The notes below the pieces were generated by a model. The model made no database searches, had not been told where the DNA came from, and saw only the letters and a list, made by a program, of their open reading frames with translations. A stretch of 64,000 nucleotides of DNA, from the NCBI GenBank assembly GCA_006383075.2, contig SMNH02000011.1:63979-127978 (forward strand), written 5' to 3'. Source of the DNA: Kordia sp. TARA_039_SRF (GTDB taxonomy: Bacteria; Bacteroidota; Bacteroidia; Flavobacteriales; Flavobacteriaceae). The position numbers and the translations under genes are program-made. Shown here piece by piece: positions 54,257 through 62,918 of this stretch (within the stretch, counting starts at the first letter, position 1; each line of letters starts with the position of its first letter).

Positions 54257-54940
54257 ATGAAAAACCTGATTGCACTTACTACACTATTTTTAGTATGTTT
54301 TTCTGGATTTAGCCAAAATTTAGAAGAAGACAAATTATGGCGAACAAAAGGTGTGTACGATTCACTGGGTAATTTTGTGGAGCGCGCGAAAATTCAGAGT
54401 TTTTTGTATACTTCGAAACCTGATAAATTAATTAGACTTTCTACAAAAGATCGTATGAATATGGAGACTGGTGAAACAAAAGTGTTTGTATATACAGACA
54501 CATTAACACTAAAACCTACAAAAGAAAATACCTTCACACTAAACGACAAAGAACAGTTAACAATACACTCAAAAGATTCACTAACAATACATTTTAATGG
54601 TTATGTTTTGCCTTATGTAAAATTAACTCAAAAAGCAAATGCTGTGAAATTGAACACATTTAAAACCAAGTTCGTAAATGTCACTTTTATAGAATCTGTA
54701 GCTGGGAAGAAGGAATATGAACTCACATATCAAGATACAAATCTTGTAAAAGTCGTACCTTTACAAAGTAGTTCTCAATGGGAATCTGATTATAAAATCA
54801 TCGATTTTAACGGTTTTATCATTATACAAGGAATCGTTTCAGCACCAAAACTCATTACCGATTTAAAAAATGGAAATATTTACTTTTCACAAATTGACTA
54901 CCGATTTGAAAATACAACAGGAGAACTTATTAAAAAATAA
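54257..54940 (+). CDS. Exported protein of unknown function
   Basis: 227 residues. The N-terminus MKNLIALTTLFLVCFSGFSQ is a Sec signal peptide with a probable cleavage after FSQ. The rest is rich in Thr, Lys and Leu and predicted mostly beta, without a motif I know. It lies alone between secA and the hydroxylase gene; TATCTTGG near 54179 is a weak -7 match. Periplasmic or secreted. Confidence 0.72.
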   Translation: MKNLIALTTLFLVCFSGFSQNLEEDKLWRTKGVYDSLGNFVERAKIQSFLYTSKPDKLIRLSTKDRMNMETGETKVFVYTDTLTLKPTKENTFTLNDKEQLTIHSKDSLTIHFNGYVLPYVKLTQKANAVKLNTFKTKFVNVTFIESVAGKKEYELTYQDTNLVKVVPLQSSSQWESDYKIIDFNGFIIIQGIVSAPKLITDLKNGNIYFSQIDYRFENTTGELIKK

Positions 54941-55005
54941 CTATAGAAATCACTCTTTTAGTATTTAACAAAAAAACGTAATTTTAAAAGAAAAATGTTC
55001 CCTTC

Positions 55006-56289
55006 ATGGAAACCTACGCCAATGCCCTTCTTTATGCTATCCCTTTCTTTTCGATATTAGTCATCGCGGAGATTGCGTATGGATATTTTGTAAAGAATCA
55101 GACGCATACCGTGAATGATACGATTTCTAGTATTAGTTCAGGATTAACGAGTATTGTGAAGGATTCGCTCGGTTTGGCGGTGATTTTGATTTCGTATCCT
55201 TTTTTGCTGGAAAATTTGGCGCTTTTTTCAGTTCCTGAAACGTGGTACACCTATCTCCTAGCCTTTTTGGCAATTGATTTTGCAAGTTATTGGAATCACC
55301 GATTGAGTCATAAAATCAATTTCTTTTGGAACCAACATGTGATTCATCACAGTAGTGAAGAATTTAATTTAGCATGTGCGTTGCGACAGTCCATTTCGAA
55401 TATTTTAGGCTATTTTCCGTTGTTGCTGATTCCAGCGGCTTTGATTGGTATTCCGTATAAAATCATTGCGATTTTGACGCCAATTCATCTGTTTGCGCAG
55501 TTTTGGTACCATACCAAACATATAGGAAAATTGGGCGTTTTAGAATATATCATTGTGACACCATCGCAACATCGCGTGCATCATGCGATTAATCCAGAAT
55601 ATATTGATAAGAATTTGGCGGCTGTATTTTGTGTGTGGGATCGAATGTTTGGTACATTTCAAGAAGAATTAGACGATGTTCCACCTGTGTATGGCGTATT
55701 AAAACCTGCAGCGACTTGGAATCCGATTTTGATCAATTTTCAACATTTATGGCGATTGATTCAAGATGCGTGGCGTACTAATAGTTATTACGACAAATTT
55801 CGAATTTGGTTTATGCCGACTGGTTGGCGACCGAAAGATGTACGAGATACATATCCCGTGAAAATAATCGAAAATGTGTACACGGTTGAAAAATATACTA
55901 CCAAAACATCAACATCATTACAGATTTGGTCAGCTTTTCAATTGATTTTTACAATCATCTTGATGCTTTTTCTCTTTTATAATTTTGGAACGATTTTAGA
56001 ATCCTACGGTTATGGCATGATGGTTTTATATGGAATAATTGTATTTGTCGGGGTTTACAGTTATACAAGTCTGCTCGACCATTACAAATACACCATTGTT
56101 TTTGAAAGTATTAAATTGTTATTAGGGCTTTTTGTGATTGTTTCTACAAGCGATTGGTACGGATTGAATGCGTACGTTTCTTTTGGAAATATATTAATGG
56201 CAATGTATTTTATCACAAGCTTTTTCGCGACGATTTATTTTTCATTTATGGAAAAAATCTGGGTTTCTTCTAGAAAACTTGCTGCGTAG
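55006..56289 (+). CDS. Sterol desaturase/fatty acid hydroxylase family membrane protein
   Basis: 427 residues with several helices. The di-iron histidine motifs are present: HRLSH (~99-103), HVIHHSSEE (~112-120) and HRVHH (~189-193), the PF04116 pattern. The C-terminal ~120 residues add four more helices (IWSAFQLIFTIILMLFLFYN and following), an extension beyond the usual ~280-residue enzymes. Likely O2-dependent hydroxylation or desaturation of a lipid. It converges with the sigma-factor operon. Confidence 0.87.
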   Translation: METYANALLYAIPFFSILVIAEIAYGYFVKNQTHTVNDTISSISSGLTSIVKDSLGLAVILISYPFLLENLALFSVPETWYTYLLAFLAIDFASYWNHRLSHKINFFWNQHVIHHSSEEFNLACALRQSISNILGYFPLLLIPAALIGIPYKIIAILTPIHLFAQFWYHTKHIGKLGVLEYIIVTPSQHRVHHAINPEYIDKNLAAVFCVWDRMFGTFQEELDDVPPVYGVLKPAATWNPILINFQHLWRLIQDAWRTNSYYDKFRIWFMPTGWRPKDVRDTYPVKIIENVYTVEKYTTKTSTSLQIWSAFQLIFTIILMLFLFYNFGTILESYGYGMMVLYGIIVFVGVYSYTSLLDHYKYTIVFESIKLLLGLFVIVSTSDWYGLNAYVSFGNILMAMYFITSFFATIYFSFMEKIWVSSRKLAA

Positions 56290-56295
56290 TTTTTA

Positions 56296-56685
56296 TCAAT
56301 TTAGTCGTTTATCCAGTTGTTTTTGGAAGATTTTAATTTGAATCACTACAAAAATCAAGAAAAAGAAACAACCATACGCATACGTTGACGGAATGGTGAC
56401 TTGTAGCTGGTATTTTTCCATCAATAAGCTTGACAAATCCCAATCACCAAAAATGGAGAATCCGAGAGAGAAATTTGTCAATACATAGGCAAAAATTAAA
56501 AATAACGCTGCTATTGTTAACCAACCGACTTTAGAAATCAACGGTTTGTATACTTTTACAGGCACTTTTTCTTTGGAAACTTCTGCCATGACATTGGCTA
56601 AAAAGTCTGTAGAAGATGCTTGTAATCCTGCATCTTGCATGACTTCTTTCGTAAATTGGTCTAACTTTTTATTTTCTGCTTCCAT
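56296..56685 (-). CDS. Membrane protein, probable anti-sigma partner
   Basis: 129 residues: an acidic helical N-terminus (~1-45), a helix at ~52-74, and a second at ~98-118. It overlaps the sigma gene by 17 bases, so the two are translationally coupled. Classical zinc anti-sigma motifs (HxxxCxxC) are absent. By position and topology it could hold the sigma factor at the membrane; this is inference. Confidence 0.65.
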   Translation of the reverse strand: MEAENKKLDQFTKEVMQDAGLQASSTDFLANVMAEVSKEKVPVKVYKPLISKVGWLTIAALFLIFAYVLTNFSLGFSIFGDWDLSSLLMEKYQLQVTIPSTYAYGCFFFLIFVVIQIKIFQKQLDKRLN

Positions 56686-57253
56686 GATTCAAATATATAG
56701 GTTCTACAACATTTTTTAAAATATGAAATAGTTTTTTCCGACTGCGATACAGTTTGATTTTCACATTATCATACGATATGTTAACGATTTCGGAGATTTC
56801 TTTAAGTGATAGTTCTTCAAAATAACACAGCGTTAGCAACACACGTTCGTCTTCGGGTACTTGCAACAATGCTTTTTCTATCATTTCTTTTTTTTCTTTT
56901 TCTTCAATATACGTCAGTGCGTTTTGCATGCTTCCGATATCCGCTTCATTCACTTCGTCAATATGTTCAGACAGTACAACTCTTTTTTGCTTTTTGATAT
57001 AATCCAAACTTGTGTTGTACACAATACGATACAGCCACGTAGAAAATTTGGAAGTTCCTTTAAAGCTGTCCAACGCCTTGTACGCTTTTACAAACGTGTC
57101 CTGCGCCACTTCTTCCGCATCTTCCCTATTTCCAACCATTCGCAACGCTAACGTAAACGTCATGTCCTTGTATTTACTTACAAGTACAGCGTACGCATTT
57201 GCGTTTCCTGAGCGAATTTGCGCTATATAATGTTGGTCAGTGTTTGGTGTCAT
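56669..57253 (-). CDS. ECF-type RNA polymerase sigma factor
   Basis: 194 residues. Region 2 covers about 10-85 with RMVGNREDAEEVAQDTFVKA (~38-57) and FSTWLYRIVYNTSLDY (~67-82). Region 4 lies at ~125-180 with VPEDERVLLTLCYFEELSLK and an HTH at EISEIVNISYDNVKIKLYRS. ATG 57253 is only ten bases after the CGTC -10 element of its promoter, so the leader is very short or absent. The promoter has the same GTAACC-N16-CGTC form as that of the divergent gene 57553, which suggests that the factor activates itself and that gene. Confidence 0.9.
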   Translation of the reverse strand: MTPNTDQHYIAQIRSGNANAYAVLVSKYKDMTFTLALRMVGNREDAEEVAQDTFVKAYKALDSFKGTSKFSTWLYRIVYNTSLDYIKKQKRVVLSEHIDEVNEADIGSMQNALTYIEEKEKKEMIEKALLQVPEDERVLLTLCYFEELSLKEISEIVNISYDNVKIKLYRSRKKLFHILKNVVEPIYLNHGSRK

Positions 57254-57262
57254 CAGTGTTAA

Positions 57263-57288
57263 GACGATTGGTTTTAGGATTTGGTTAC
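57263..57288 (-). promoter_or_regulatory. ECF promoter of the sigma operon
   Basis: On the minus strand GTAACC (57288-57283) and CGTC (57266-57263) are separated by 16 bases, ten bases before the sigma ATG. The same elements and spacer occur divergently at 57483-57508. Confidence 0.7.
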
Positions 57289-57482
57289 AGATTTTTTTTG
57301 TTTTTTGTTTTTCGTGTTTTGTTGTTTGTCTGTTTTTTCGCTTTGCTCTTTTTTTTGTCTATTAGTCAATTTGTCTGTTTGTCGATTTGTTCGCTTTGTT
57401 CGCTTTGTTCGCTTTGCTCTTTGATGAAGTAAACTTTTAAACATATACACTCATAAACTTCAAAAAAAAAATCAACTTTTTT

Positions 57483-57508
57483 GTAACCGAATTCATAAAC
57501 AGTTCGTC
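57483..57508 (+). promoter_or_regulatory. ECF promoter of the DUF6249 gene
   Basis: GTAACC (57483-57488), 16-base spacer, CGTC (57505-57508), 44 bases before ATG 57553. The spacer sequences of the two promoters differ, so the shared elements are not explained by recent duplication. Confidence 0.7.
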
Positions 57509-57552
57509 ATAATGGGCAAATACAAAAACTAAACTCTTAAAAAACAATCATT

Positions 57553-57903
57553 ATGGGATCAGAAGTAATTGTTATACCAGCTATTTTCGGTGTTATTTTC
57601 GGAATGTATTATTTGTACATTTCTTCAAGAAATAAAGAACGTTTAGCACTTATTGAAAAAGGTGCGGAAGCTTCTATTTTCTTTAGTTCGAAAAAATCAT
57701 TAACACCAACGTGGAAAGTTATCGTATTAAACTTTGCCGTGCTTGCTATGGGCATCGGACTTGGAATTTTTATTGGGTATTTGCTACACAACTCTGCAGG
57801 TTTGCCAGAAGAAGTAGCATATCCAGGAACTATTTTCTTTGTGGGCGGAATTGCACTATTTTCAGGCTTTTTCGTGACGAAAAAATTAACTACTAAAGAC
57901 TAA
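57553..57903 (+). CDS. DUF6249-family membrane protein
   Basis: 116 residues with three helices (~5-23, ~54-76, ~90-108) and a conserved cytoplasmic loop NKERLALIEKGAEASIFFS (~27-45), as in DUF6249 proteins. Function unknown. Its promoter matches that of the adjacent divergent ECF sigma factor, so it is a probable regulon member. A strong terminator follows at 57945. Confidence 0.82.
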   Translation: MGSEVIVIPAIFGVIFGMYYLYISSRNKERLALIEKGAEASIFFSSKKSLTPTWKVIVLNFAVLAMGIGLGIFIGYLLHNSAGLPEEVAYPGTIFFVGGIALFSGFFVTKKLTTKD

Positions 57904-57944
57904 ATTCTACATCAATCAAAAAACCAGTTAGTTAATTGCTTATG

Positions 57945-57982
57945 AAACGATTGTTTTTCTTCGGAAGAGCAATCGTTTTGTT
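57945..57982 (+). terminator. Intrinsic terminator after DUF6249 gene
   Basis: AAACGATTG and CAATCGTTT form the stem, with an inner CTTCGGAAG hairpin in the loop and a T-rich tail. Confidence 0.82.
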
Positions 57983-58111
57983 TTGGTTTCGAGTCGACTC
58001 AGCCTATCCAAAAAGTCTAAATAAGACTTTACTAACAAATGTAATGTTCTAGATAGTCTAACATTCTAACACATCTAACTTCGTCTAGAAAAAAGTCTAA
58101 CATCCAATTTG

Positions 58112-58119
58112 TATCTTTG
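58112..58119 (+). promoter_or_regulatory. msrA -7 box TATCTTTG
   Basis: TATCTTTG followed by GTAAAAAGAAAAAGAAG-like purine-rich leader, closely matching the msrB upstream region at 8121. About 84 bases before ATG 58203. Confidence 0.5.
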
Positions 58120-58202
58120 TAAAAAGAAAAAGAAGAAGTCGCGAAGTTGATTTGTAAGTTTTGAAATTGCTTCCGACTCAACTAAAAATTAATTTTATTG
58201 CT

Positions 58203-58859
58203 ATGAAATCTATTTATGTACCGTTAATCGCAATTTTGTTTTTTACATTGAGTTGCAATTCGAATACCGCACAGAAAAATATTCACAAAGAAACATTTAC
58301 ACCAGCACAATTAGAAAAATATGAAACTGCCTACTTTGCCAGTGGTTGTTTTTGGTGTGTAGAAGCGATTTTTGAAAGTGTAAAAGGCGTTAAAGAAGTC
58401 GTTTCGGGTTATGCAGGTGGAAAAGCAGCAACTGCAAATTATCAAATGGTAAGTGCAGGACGCACTGATCATGCGGAAGCTGTAAAAGTATATTATGACT
58501 CAAAAGTAGTTTCGTATGAAACTTTGGTGAAAGTATTTTTTGGTTCGCACGATCCAACTACCTTAAATCGACAAGGTCCTGATGCTGGTAGACAATACCG
58601 TTCGGCAATTTTTTACAAAAACGCGAAGGAAAAGAAAATTGTAGACGATTATATTGCACAACTCAAAAAAGATAAAGTATTTAGCGGCGATATTACTACG
58701 GAAGTTACCCAATACACTGCTTTTTATGATGCAGAAGACTATCATCAAGATTACGAAGTCAGAAATCCAAACAATCCGTATATCAGAAATGTTTCCATTC
58801 CGAGATTGAAGCGTTTCCAAAAGAAATTTCCAGACTTATTAAAGAAGAATGCGCATTAA
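58203..58859 (+). CDS. msrA: Peptide-methionine (S)-S-oxide reductase MsrA, lipoprotein form
   Basis: Reduces the S form of methionine sulfoxide. ATG 58203 gives a lipoprotein signal (MKSIYVPLIAILFFTLSC, Cys18); an upstream in-frame start would spoil it. 218 residues: catalytic GCFWC at 48-52, GYAGG at ~69-73, and the FGSHDPTTLNRQGPDAGRQY region (~109-128). Membrane anchoring places the enzyme in the periplasm or outer membrane, unlike the cytoplasmic MsrB at 8147. Terminator at 58952. Confidence 0.95.
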   Translation: MKSIYVPLIAILFFTLSCNSNTAQKNIHKETFTPAQLEKYETAYFASGCFWCVEAIFESVKGVKEVVSGYAGGKAATANYQMVSAGRTDHAEAVKVYYDSKVVSYETLVKVFFGSHDPTTLNRQGPDAGRQYRSAIFYKNAKEKKIVDDYIAQLKKDKVFSGDITTEVTQYTAFYDAEDYHQDYEVRNPNNPYIRNVSIPRLKRFQKKFPDLLKKNAH

Positions 58860-58951
58860 TTGAATGCTGAATGTTGTATTTTGAATGTTGAATTGTTTTT
58901 TATTTACTTTTCTTCTTTGTAAAAATTACTTCAGTATTTCACTTAAATAAT

Positions 58952-58987
58952 TATAAAACCGATGAAAAAAGTCATCGGTTTTATAGT
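58952..58987 (+). terminator. Terminator of msrA
   Basis: Stem ATAAAACCGATGA / TCATCGGTTTTAT with an AAAAAG loop. Nearly symmetrical, so it could also act on the opposite strand. Confidence 0.75.
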
Positions 58988-59138
58988 TTACAATAATTTC
59001 AATTGTATACGCTTATACAAAAATTGCTACGCTTATAAATTAATCTTACTATTTTTATTTTATTATTCTTACATTTAGATGGTAATTACATACAAAAAAC
59101 GCGTTTTTTTAGTTTAACAAATCAAATTTTAAAAACTC

Positions 59139-60104
59139 ATGAAGAAAAGAATGCTCACATTCGCTTCTTTAGGAATTGTATGTGCTACATTTTTCCTAAG
59201 TTGTGAAACGAACAATCAAGCTGCAGAAGAACAATTAGACAGTGCGATTGCAACTCCTGCAAAAATTATTTCCAATGCGCAAGCAGCAACCTTATTTAAC
59301 AATGATCAAAGAACACGTTTATCACAAATAGGCAAAGCAAACACGCGCTTCGAAGACAAAGTCATTCATTTTGACTTGACTACTTTAGAGAACTACATTA
59401 ATCGTTTAGAAATATTAGCAACTTCTAAAAATATTCCTATTACAGGCGCTAGTTTTGTATTTGGTGCTGATGAAAAAGGACAACGGACTGTTTTTCTAAT
59501 GCCAGCCACTCGAAATGCTGATTTGGATTACCAAGAATCGTTTACCATTGAAAATGGACAGTTTTTAACGTTTAAGCATGTAGATCCATCCTTACAACCA
59601 CAAATTCAGTCACAAAATGACGAAAACTTGATACTTTCTCCAAATGGATATGTATCATTTAACGAGGCGGTTACGCAGTTTAATAACTATCAATCTCAAT
59701 ACATTCAGCCTTTTGCTAAGAAAGTTACAAAAGACTATTACACCAAAGCGGTTTGGTACTCGTTGGAAGAATTTAAAGAGTATTTTTCATATTTAAAGAA
59801 AAAATCTTCACAATATAACTTAGCGATTACAGGCGTAGATGTATTTTTTGGTGTATATGATAACGATTCTAGTTTGGAATTAAAGTCCAACGCACAAACG
59901 CTGTTTTTATCTGCAAGCACAACACAACAAACTATTGTGAATACTGAAGGGAAACCGCTACAACATTTATCAAAAGAAGATTTATTATCTAAAAATTATG
60001 ATAGTACTGATGAAAGTTTAACTTTTAACATGGGGCAACTTTCACCTCCGCCTCCACATTATTGTTATGATAAAAATGGTGAATGGGGACCGTGTGAAGA
60101 TTAA
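59139..60104 (+). CDS. Lipoprotein with two copies of a novel module, LSPPP tail (paralogue 1)
   Basis: 321 residues; lipoprotein signal with Cys at about 22 (FFLSC). Two related segments follow. Module A (~42-130) opens IISNAQAATLF and ends ITGASFVFGADEKGQRTVFLMP. Module B (~165-265) opens SFNEAVTQFNNYQ and ends ITGVDVFFGVYD then QTLFLSA. The shared pattern is a helix, a Y/F-x-L-E segment, ITG, an FG pair and a Q/R-T-x-F-L end. The C-terminus has SLTFNMGQLSPPPP and two Cys close to the end. I do not recognise the family. It heads a run of three related genes. Confidence 0.75.
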   Translation: MKKRMLTFASLGIVCATFFLSCETNNQAAEEQLDSAIATPAKIISNAQAATLFNNDQRTRLSQIGKANTRFEDKVIHFDLTTLENYINRLEILATSKNIPITGASFVFGADEKGQRTVFLMPATRNADLDYQESFTIENGQFLTFKHVDPSLQPQIQSQNDENLILSPNGYVSFNEAVTQFNNYQSQYIQPFAKKVTKDYYTKAVWYSLEEFKEYFSYLKKKSSQYNLAITGVDVFFGVYDNDSSLELKSNAQTLFLSASTTQQTIVNTEGKPLQHLSKEDLLSKNYDSTDESLTFNMGQLSPPPPHYCYDKNGEWGPCED

Positions 60105-60126
60105 TATTTTTATAATTTTAAAAAGA

Positions 60127-60157
60127 TAAAACCGACATCATTCTATTGTCGGTTTTT
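60127..60157 (+). terminator. Terminator of paralogue 1
   Basis: AAAACCGACA / TTGTCGGTTTT stem with a TCATTCTA loop and T run. Confidence 0.8.
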
Positions 60158-60175
60158 AACATTCTATTAAGAAAT

Positions 60176-60327
60176 ATGACAGTTATACATCAAAAACGGA
60201 CATTCACACAACTTCACGAAAACGATGTCGCATTTTTACTACTTTTGGTGCTGTAATTACATTTCATGTCGCGACTATTAATGAAAACTACTTTGGGACG
60301 TTTTACCAAGACGAGCTCAAATTGTAG
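60176..60327 (+). pseudogene. Possible frameshifted gene remnant
   Basis: One frame from ATG 60176 reads MTVIHQKRTFTQLHENDVAF and stops at 60256. A second frame overlapping it continues with TFGAVITFHVATINENYFGT and ends QDELKL stop at 60327. Joined by a single shift, they look like the tail of one protein. No family was recognised, and chance is possible because the pieces are short. Confidence 0.25.
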
Positions 60328-60389
60328 ATTGAATTCTTGCTGTCAAGCAGAATCTTAATTCAATAAATTAATATCGTAAACTAAATACC

Positions 60390-61325
60390 ATGAAGAAAAA
60401 AATGATGTCATTGCTTTCTTTGGGATTGATGTGTATTGCATTTTTTCCAAGTTGTAACGTACATGACCACGACACGGAAGAACAGCTATCTTCGTTGCTG
60501 GAAATTCCCGAAAAAATTATTTCAAATTCAAAAGCTGCTACGCTCTTTACAAAAGATCAGCAAACCAGATTGACACAAATTGGAAAAACAACGATTTCTT
60601 TAGATGAAAAAGCAATTCATTTTGATATTATTGTTTTACAAAAGTATGTTGAACACATAGAAGCTATTGCGGTTACCAAAAATCTCCCAATCACAGGTGT
60701 GAGCTTTGTTTTTGGTGCTACACAACATGGAAAACGAACTGTATTTTTGATGCCTTCCACCCGAAACGTTACATTAGATTATCAAGAATCCTTTACAATT
60801 GAAAATGATGAATTTGTGACTTTTAAGCATATTGAGGATTATATTTCACTAAAAAATCATTCTGCAAATGACCAAAATTTAGTGCTTTCTACTGACGGAT
60901 TTATTTCGTTTAATGAAGCTGCAACATTGTTTAATCAATATCAAAGTCAGTATATAGAACCGTATAAGATAAAGGTTACAAAGGAATATTACACCAAAGC
61001 GGTTTGGTACTCTTTAGAGGAAATAAAGCAGTATTTGACGTATGTACGGCAACAATCCAACAAGCATAAACTTGCAATTACGGGTATTTCGGTCTTTTTC
61101 GGTGTGTATGACGCCAATCCTGAATTGGAGTTGAAATCCAATGCACAAACGGTTTTCCTAACGGGAAATACTCAGCATGCTAGTATTATCAATTGTAAAG
61201 GAAAACTTTTAAAAGAGTATTTACAAAATGATTTCATCCCCAAAAATTCAAATTCTAATGGTGATACTGACGAAAGTTTAGCTTTCAATATGGGACATTT
61301 ATCGCCTCCTCCAAAGAATAATTAG
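60390..61325 (+). CDS. Lipoprotein with two copies of the novel module (paralogue 2)
   Basis: 311 residues, collinear with paralogue 1. Lipoprotein Cys at about 22 (FFPSC), module A (IISNSKAATLFTKDQQTRLTQIG to GVSFVFGATQHGKRTVFLMP), module B (FISFNEAATLFNQYQSQYIEP to ITGISVFFGVYDANP), and the tail SLAFNMGHLSPPPKNN. KYYTKAVWYSLEE-type segments match almost exactly between the two, so duplication was recent or conserved. It differs from paralogue 1 by an earlier stop after the LSPPP motif. Probably anchored in the outer or inner membrane. Confidence 0.75.
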   Translation: MKKKMMSLLSLGLMCIAFFPSCNVHDHDTEEQLSSLLEIPEKIISNSKAATLFTKDQQTRLTQIGKTTISLDEKAIHFDIIVLQKYVEHIEAIAVTKNLPITGVSFVFGATQHGKRTVFLMPSTRNVTLDYQESFTIENDEFVTFKHIEDYISLKNHSANDQNLVLSTDGFISFNEAATLFNQYQSQYIEPYKIKVTKEYYTKAVWYSLEEIKQYLTYVRQQSNKHKLAITGISVFFGVYDANPELELKSNAQTVFLTGNTQHASIINCKGKLLKEYLQNDFIPKNSNSNGDTDESLAFNMGHLSPPPKNN

Positions 61326-61533
61326 TTAACATTCCTCCAAACCTATCTAATTAATTCTTCCCATAAATACTTCTATCATTTTTATTGTAAATAATTAGAA
61401 TCTTTTTCTTACAAAACTCCTTTTAATCACTTTTAATTAAAAGGGAAAAACACCCAATTTTATTATTTAGCATTTTTTTTCTCAAAAGTTTAGCTAATTT
61501 TAACAAATTAAAAAAGACTAAAACTACAACCTT

Positions 61534-62238
61534 ATGAAAAAAACTGCACTTGCAATTGTTCCTTTATTGTTAGGAGCTGCGATTGGATTCTTTATTTGTA
61601 AAGAATATTTCTGTGAAAAACCAACCAATTGTCCTGAATGCCCACCAACATCAACTACAGAAGCTCCCGCAGGAATCATTTCAACCAATCAAGCTATTGC
61701 ATTACACGAAACGTATGTTGGCGAACATTATACCGCTATTAACAATGCTATGGGAGATGATTTTCTTGACACACAATTTGTATGGTTTGAATATGATAGA
61801 ATTAAACAATACTTGCAATATTTGGAAGCTGTACAAAATAAAAACCCAAGCAATCCGCCAATTTCTGGAGTTCGTGTGTATTTTGGAGCTCATGATGCCA
61901 ATAATGGTCAATATCCAAATCAGCAAACTGTTTTCTTTACACCAACGATTGATACCAAACTGAGTGAGAAACATTCCAATATGAAGAACTTACCGTTTTA
62001 TATTAAACCAAAAAGAACTAGTGATCCACTTGTTGGAAAATATAAGATTATTGGACGTTTATTAATTGATCAATACAATCCTGAAGAACGTGCTTTTATG
62101 GCAAACAGTAATTTAGGCAATAAAGATGAAACTAGAGAAACGATGGTTCAAAAATCAGGTGATGCTAAAAATGGGGATGATGGGACAAGTTTGTCATTCA
62201 ATTTAGGTCATTTATCGCCACCACCTCCAAGAGGATAA
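61534..62238 (+). CDS. Membrane-anchored single-module relative (paralogue 3)
   Basis: 234 residues. An N-terminal helix (LAIVPLLLGAAIGFFICKE, ~5-23) is followed by a Cys-rich linker (CEKPTNCPECPP); no clear lipobox. One module (~50-145): IISTNQAIALHETYVG, then VWFEYDRIKQYLQYLE and ISGVRVYFGAHDANN with QTVFFTP. The C-terminus SLSFNLGHLSPPPPRG matches paralogues 1 and 2. Only 20 bases separate it from the next gene, so it may be co-transcribed with the membrane sensor genes. Confidence 0.73.
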   Translation: MKKTALAIVPLLLGAAIGFFICKEYFCEKPTNCPECPPTSTTEAPAGIISTNQAIALHETYVGEHYTAINNAMGDDFLDTQFVWFEYDRIKQYLQYLEAVQNKNPSNPPISGVRVYFGAHDANNGQYPNQQTVFFTPTIDTKLSEKHSNMKNLPFYIKPKRTSDPLVGKYKIIGRLLIDQYNPEERAFMANSNLGNKDETRETMVQKSGDAKNGDDGTSLSFNLGHLSPPPPRG

Positions 62239-62258
62239 AAGATATTAATCCATTTTAA

Positions 62259-62918
62259 ATGCAAGACAATATACTTTATAATTTAATTTTATATGTTGAA
62301 ATAATTACTGCCATTATTGCTAGTGTTTATTACTACAAATATAAAAATTCATATCTCAAATATTTTTTGATTTATTTATGGTATATAGCAATAAATGAAG
62401 CTGTTGGTAAATATTCGTCCGATGTTTTAGAAGTCTATAATTTAATAATCTACAACATATATTTACTAATCAGCTTCACTTTTTTATTCTCTATTTATTG
62501 GAACTTTTTAAAAACGAATAGATACAAGAAAATTGTAGCTTCATTTGCTTTAATTTATATAATAGCATTTATTATAAATGGATTATTTTTTGAAAATTAT
62601 AAAATGGATTTAGTTACTTATCCATTTATTATGGCATCATGTTTTCTAATTATTACAGTTACATTTTATTTTATAGAAATATTAAATTCTGAAAAAGTTC
62701 TCAATGTAACTCGGGATTTATTATTTTGGATAAGTGTTGGTGTGGTATTATTTAACATCGGAGTAATACCTTGGGTAATTACTCTTAAACTGTATTCTGA
62801 AAACTTTACTTTAATGAATACATTATTACAAGTTTTAATACTAATTCTAAACATCTGCTTCATAGTAGGATTTACATGCAGTTACAAAATACAGAAACAG
62901 GAGACATCTCAGCAATAA
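62259..62918 (+). CDS. Multi-helix membrane protein, possible sensor
   Basis: 219 residues with about six or seven hydrophobic helices spread over the length (first at ~6-24, last near 190-210) and short loops; no catalytic motif. It overlaps the histidine kinase gene by 43 bases, an unusually long overlap that ties the two products together. A role as the sensory part of the kinase system is likely from context only. Confidence 0.7.
   Translation: MQDNILYNLILYVEIITAIIASVYYYKYKNSYLKYFLIYLWYIAINEAVGKYSSDVLEVYNLIIYNIYLLISFTFLFSIYWNFLKTNRYKKIVASFALIYIIAFIINGLFFENYKMDLVTYPFIMASCFLIITVTFYFIEILNSEKVLNVTRDLLFWISVGVVLFNIGVIPWVITLKLYSENFTLMNTLLQVLILILNICFIVGFTCSYKIQKQETSQQ

Noticed and set aside
61419-61443. 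Terminator after paralogue 2
   Set aside because: The CCTTTTAAT / AATTAAAAGG hairpin is AT-rich and lacks a T run on the gene strand; too weak to call.
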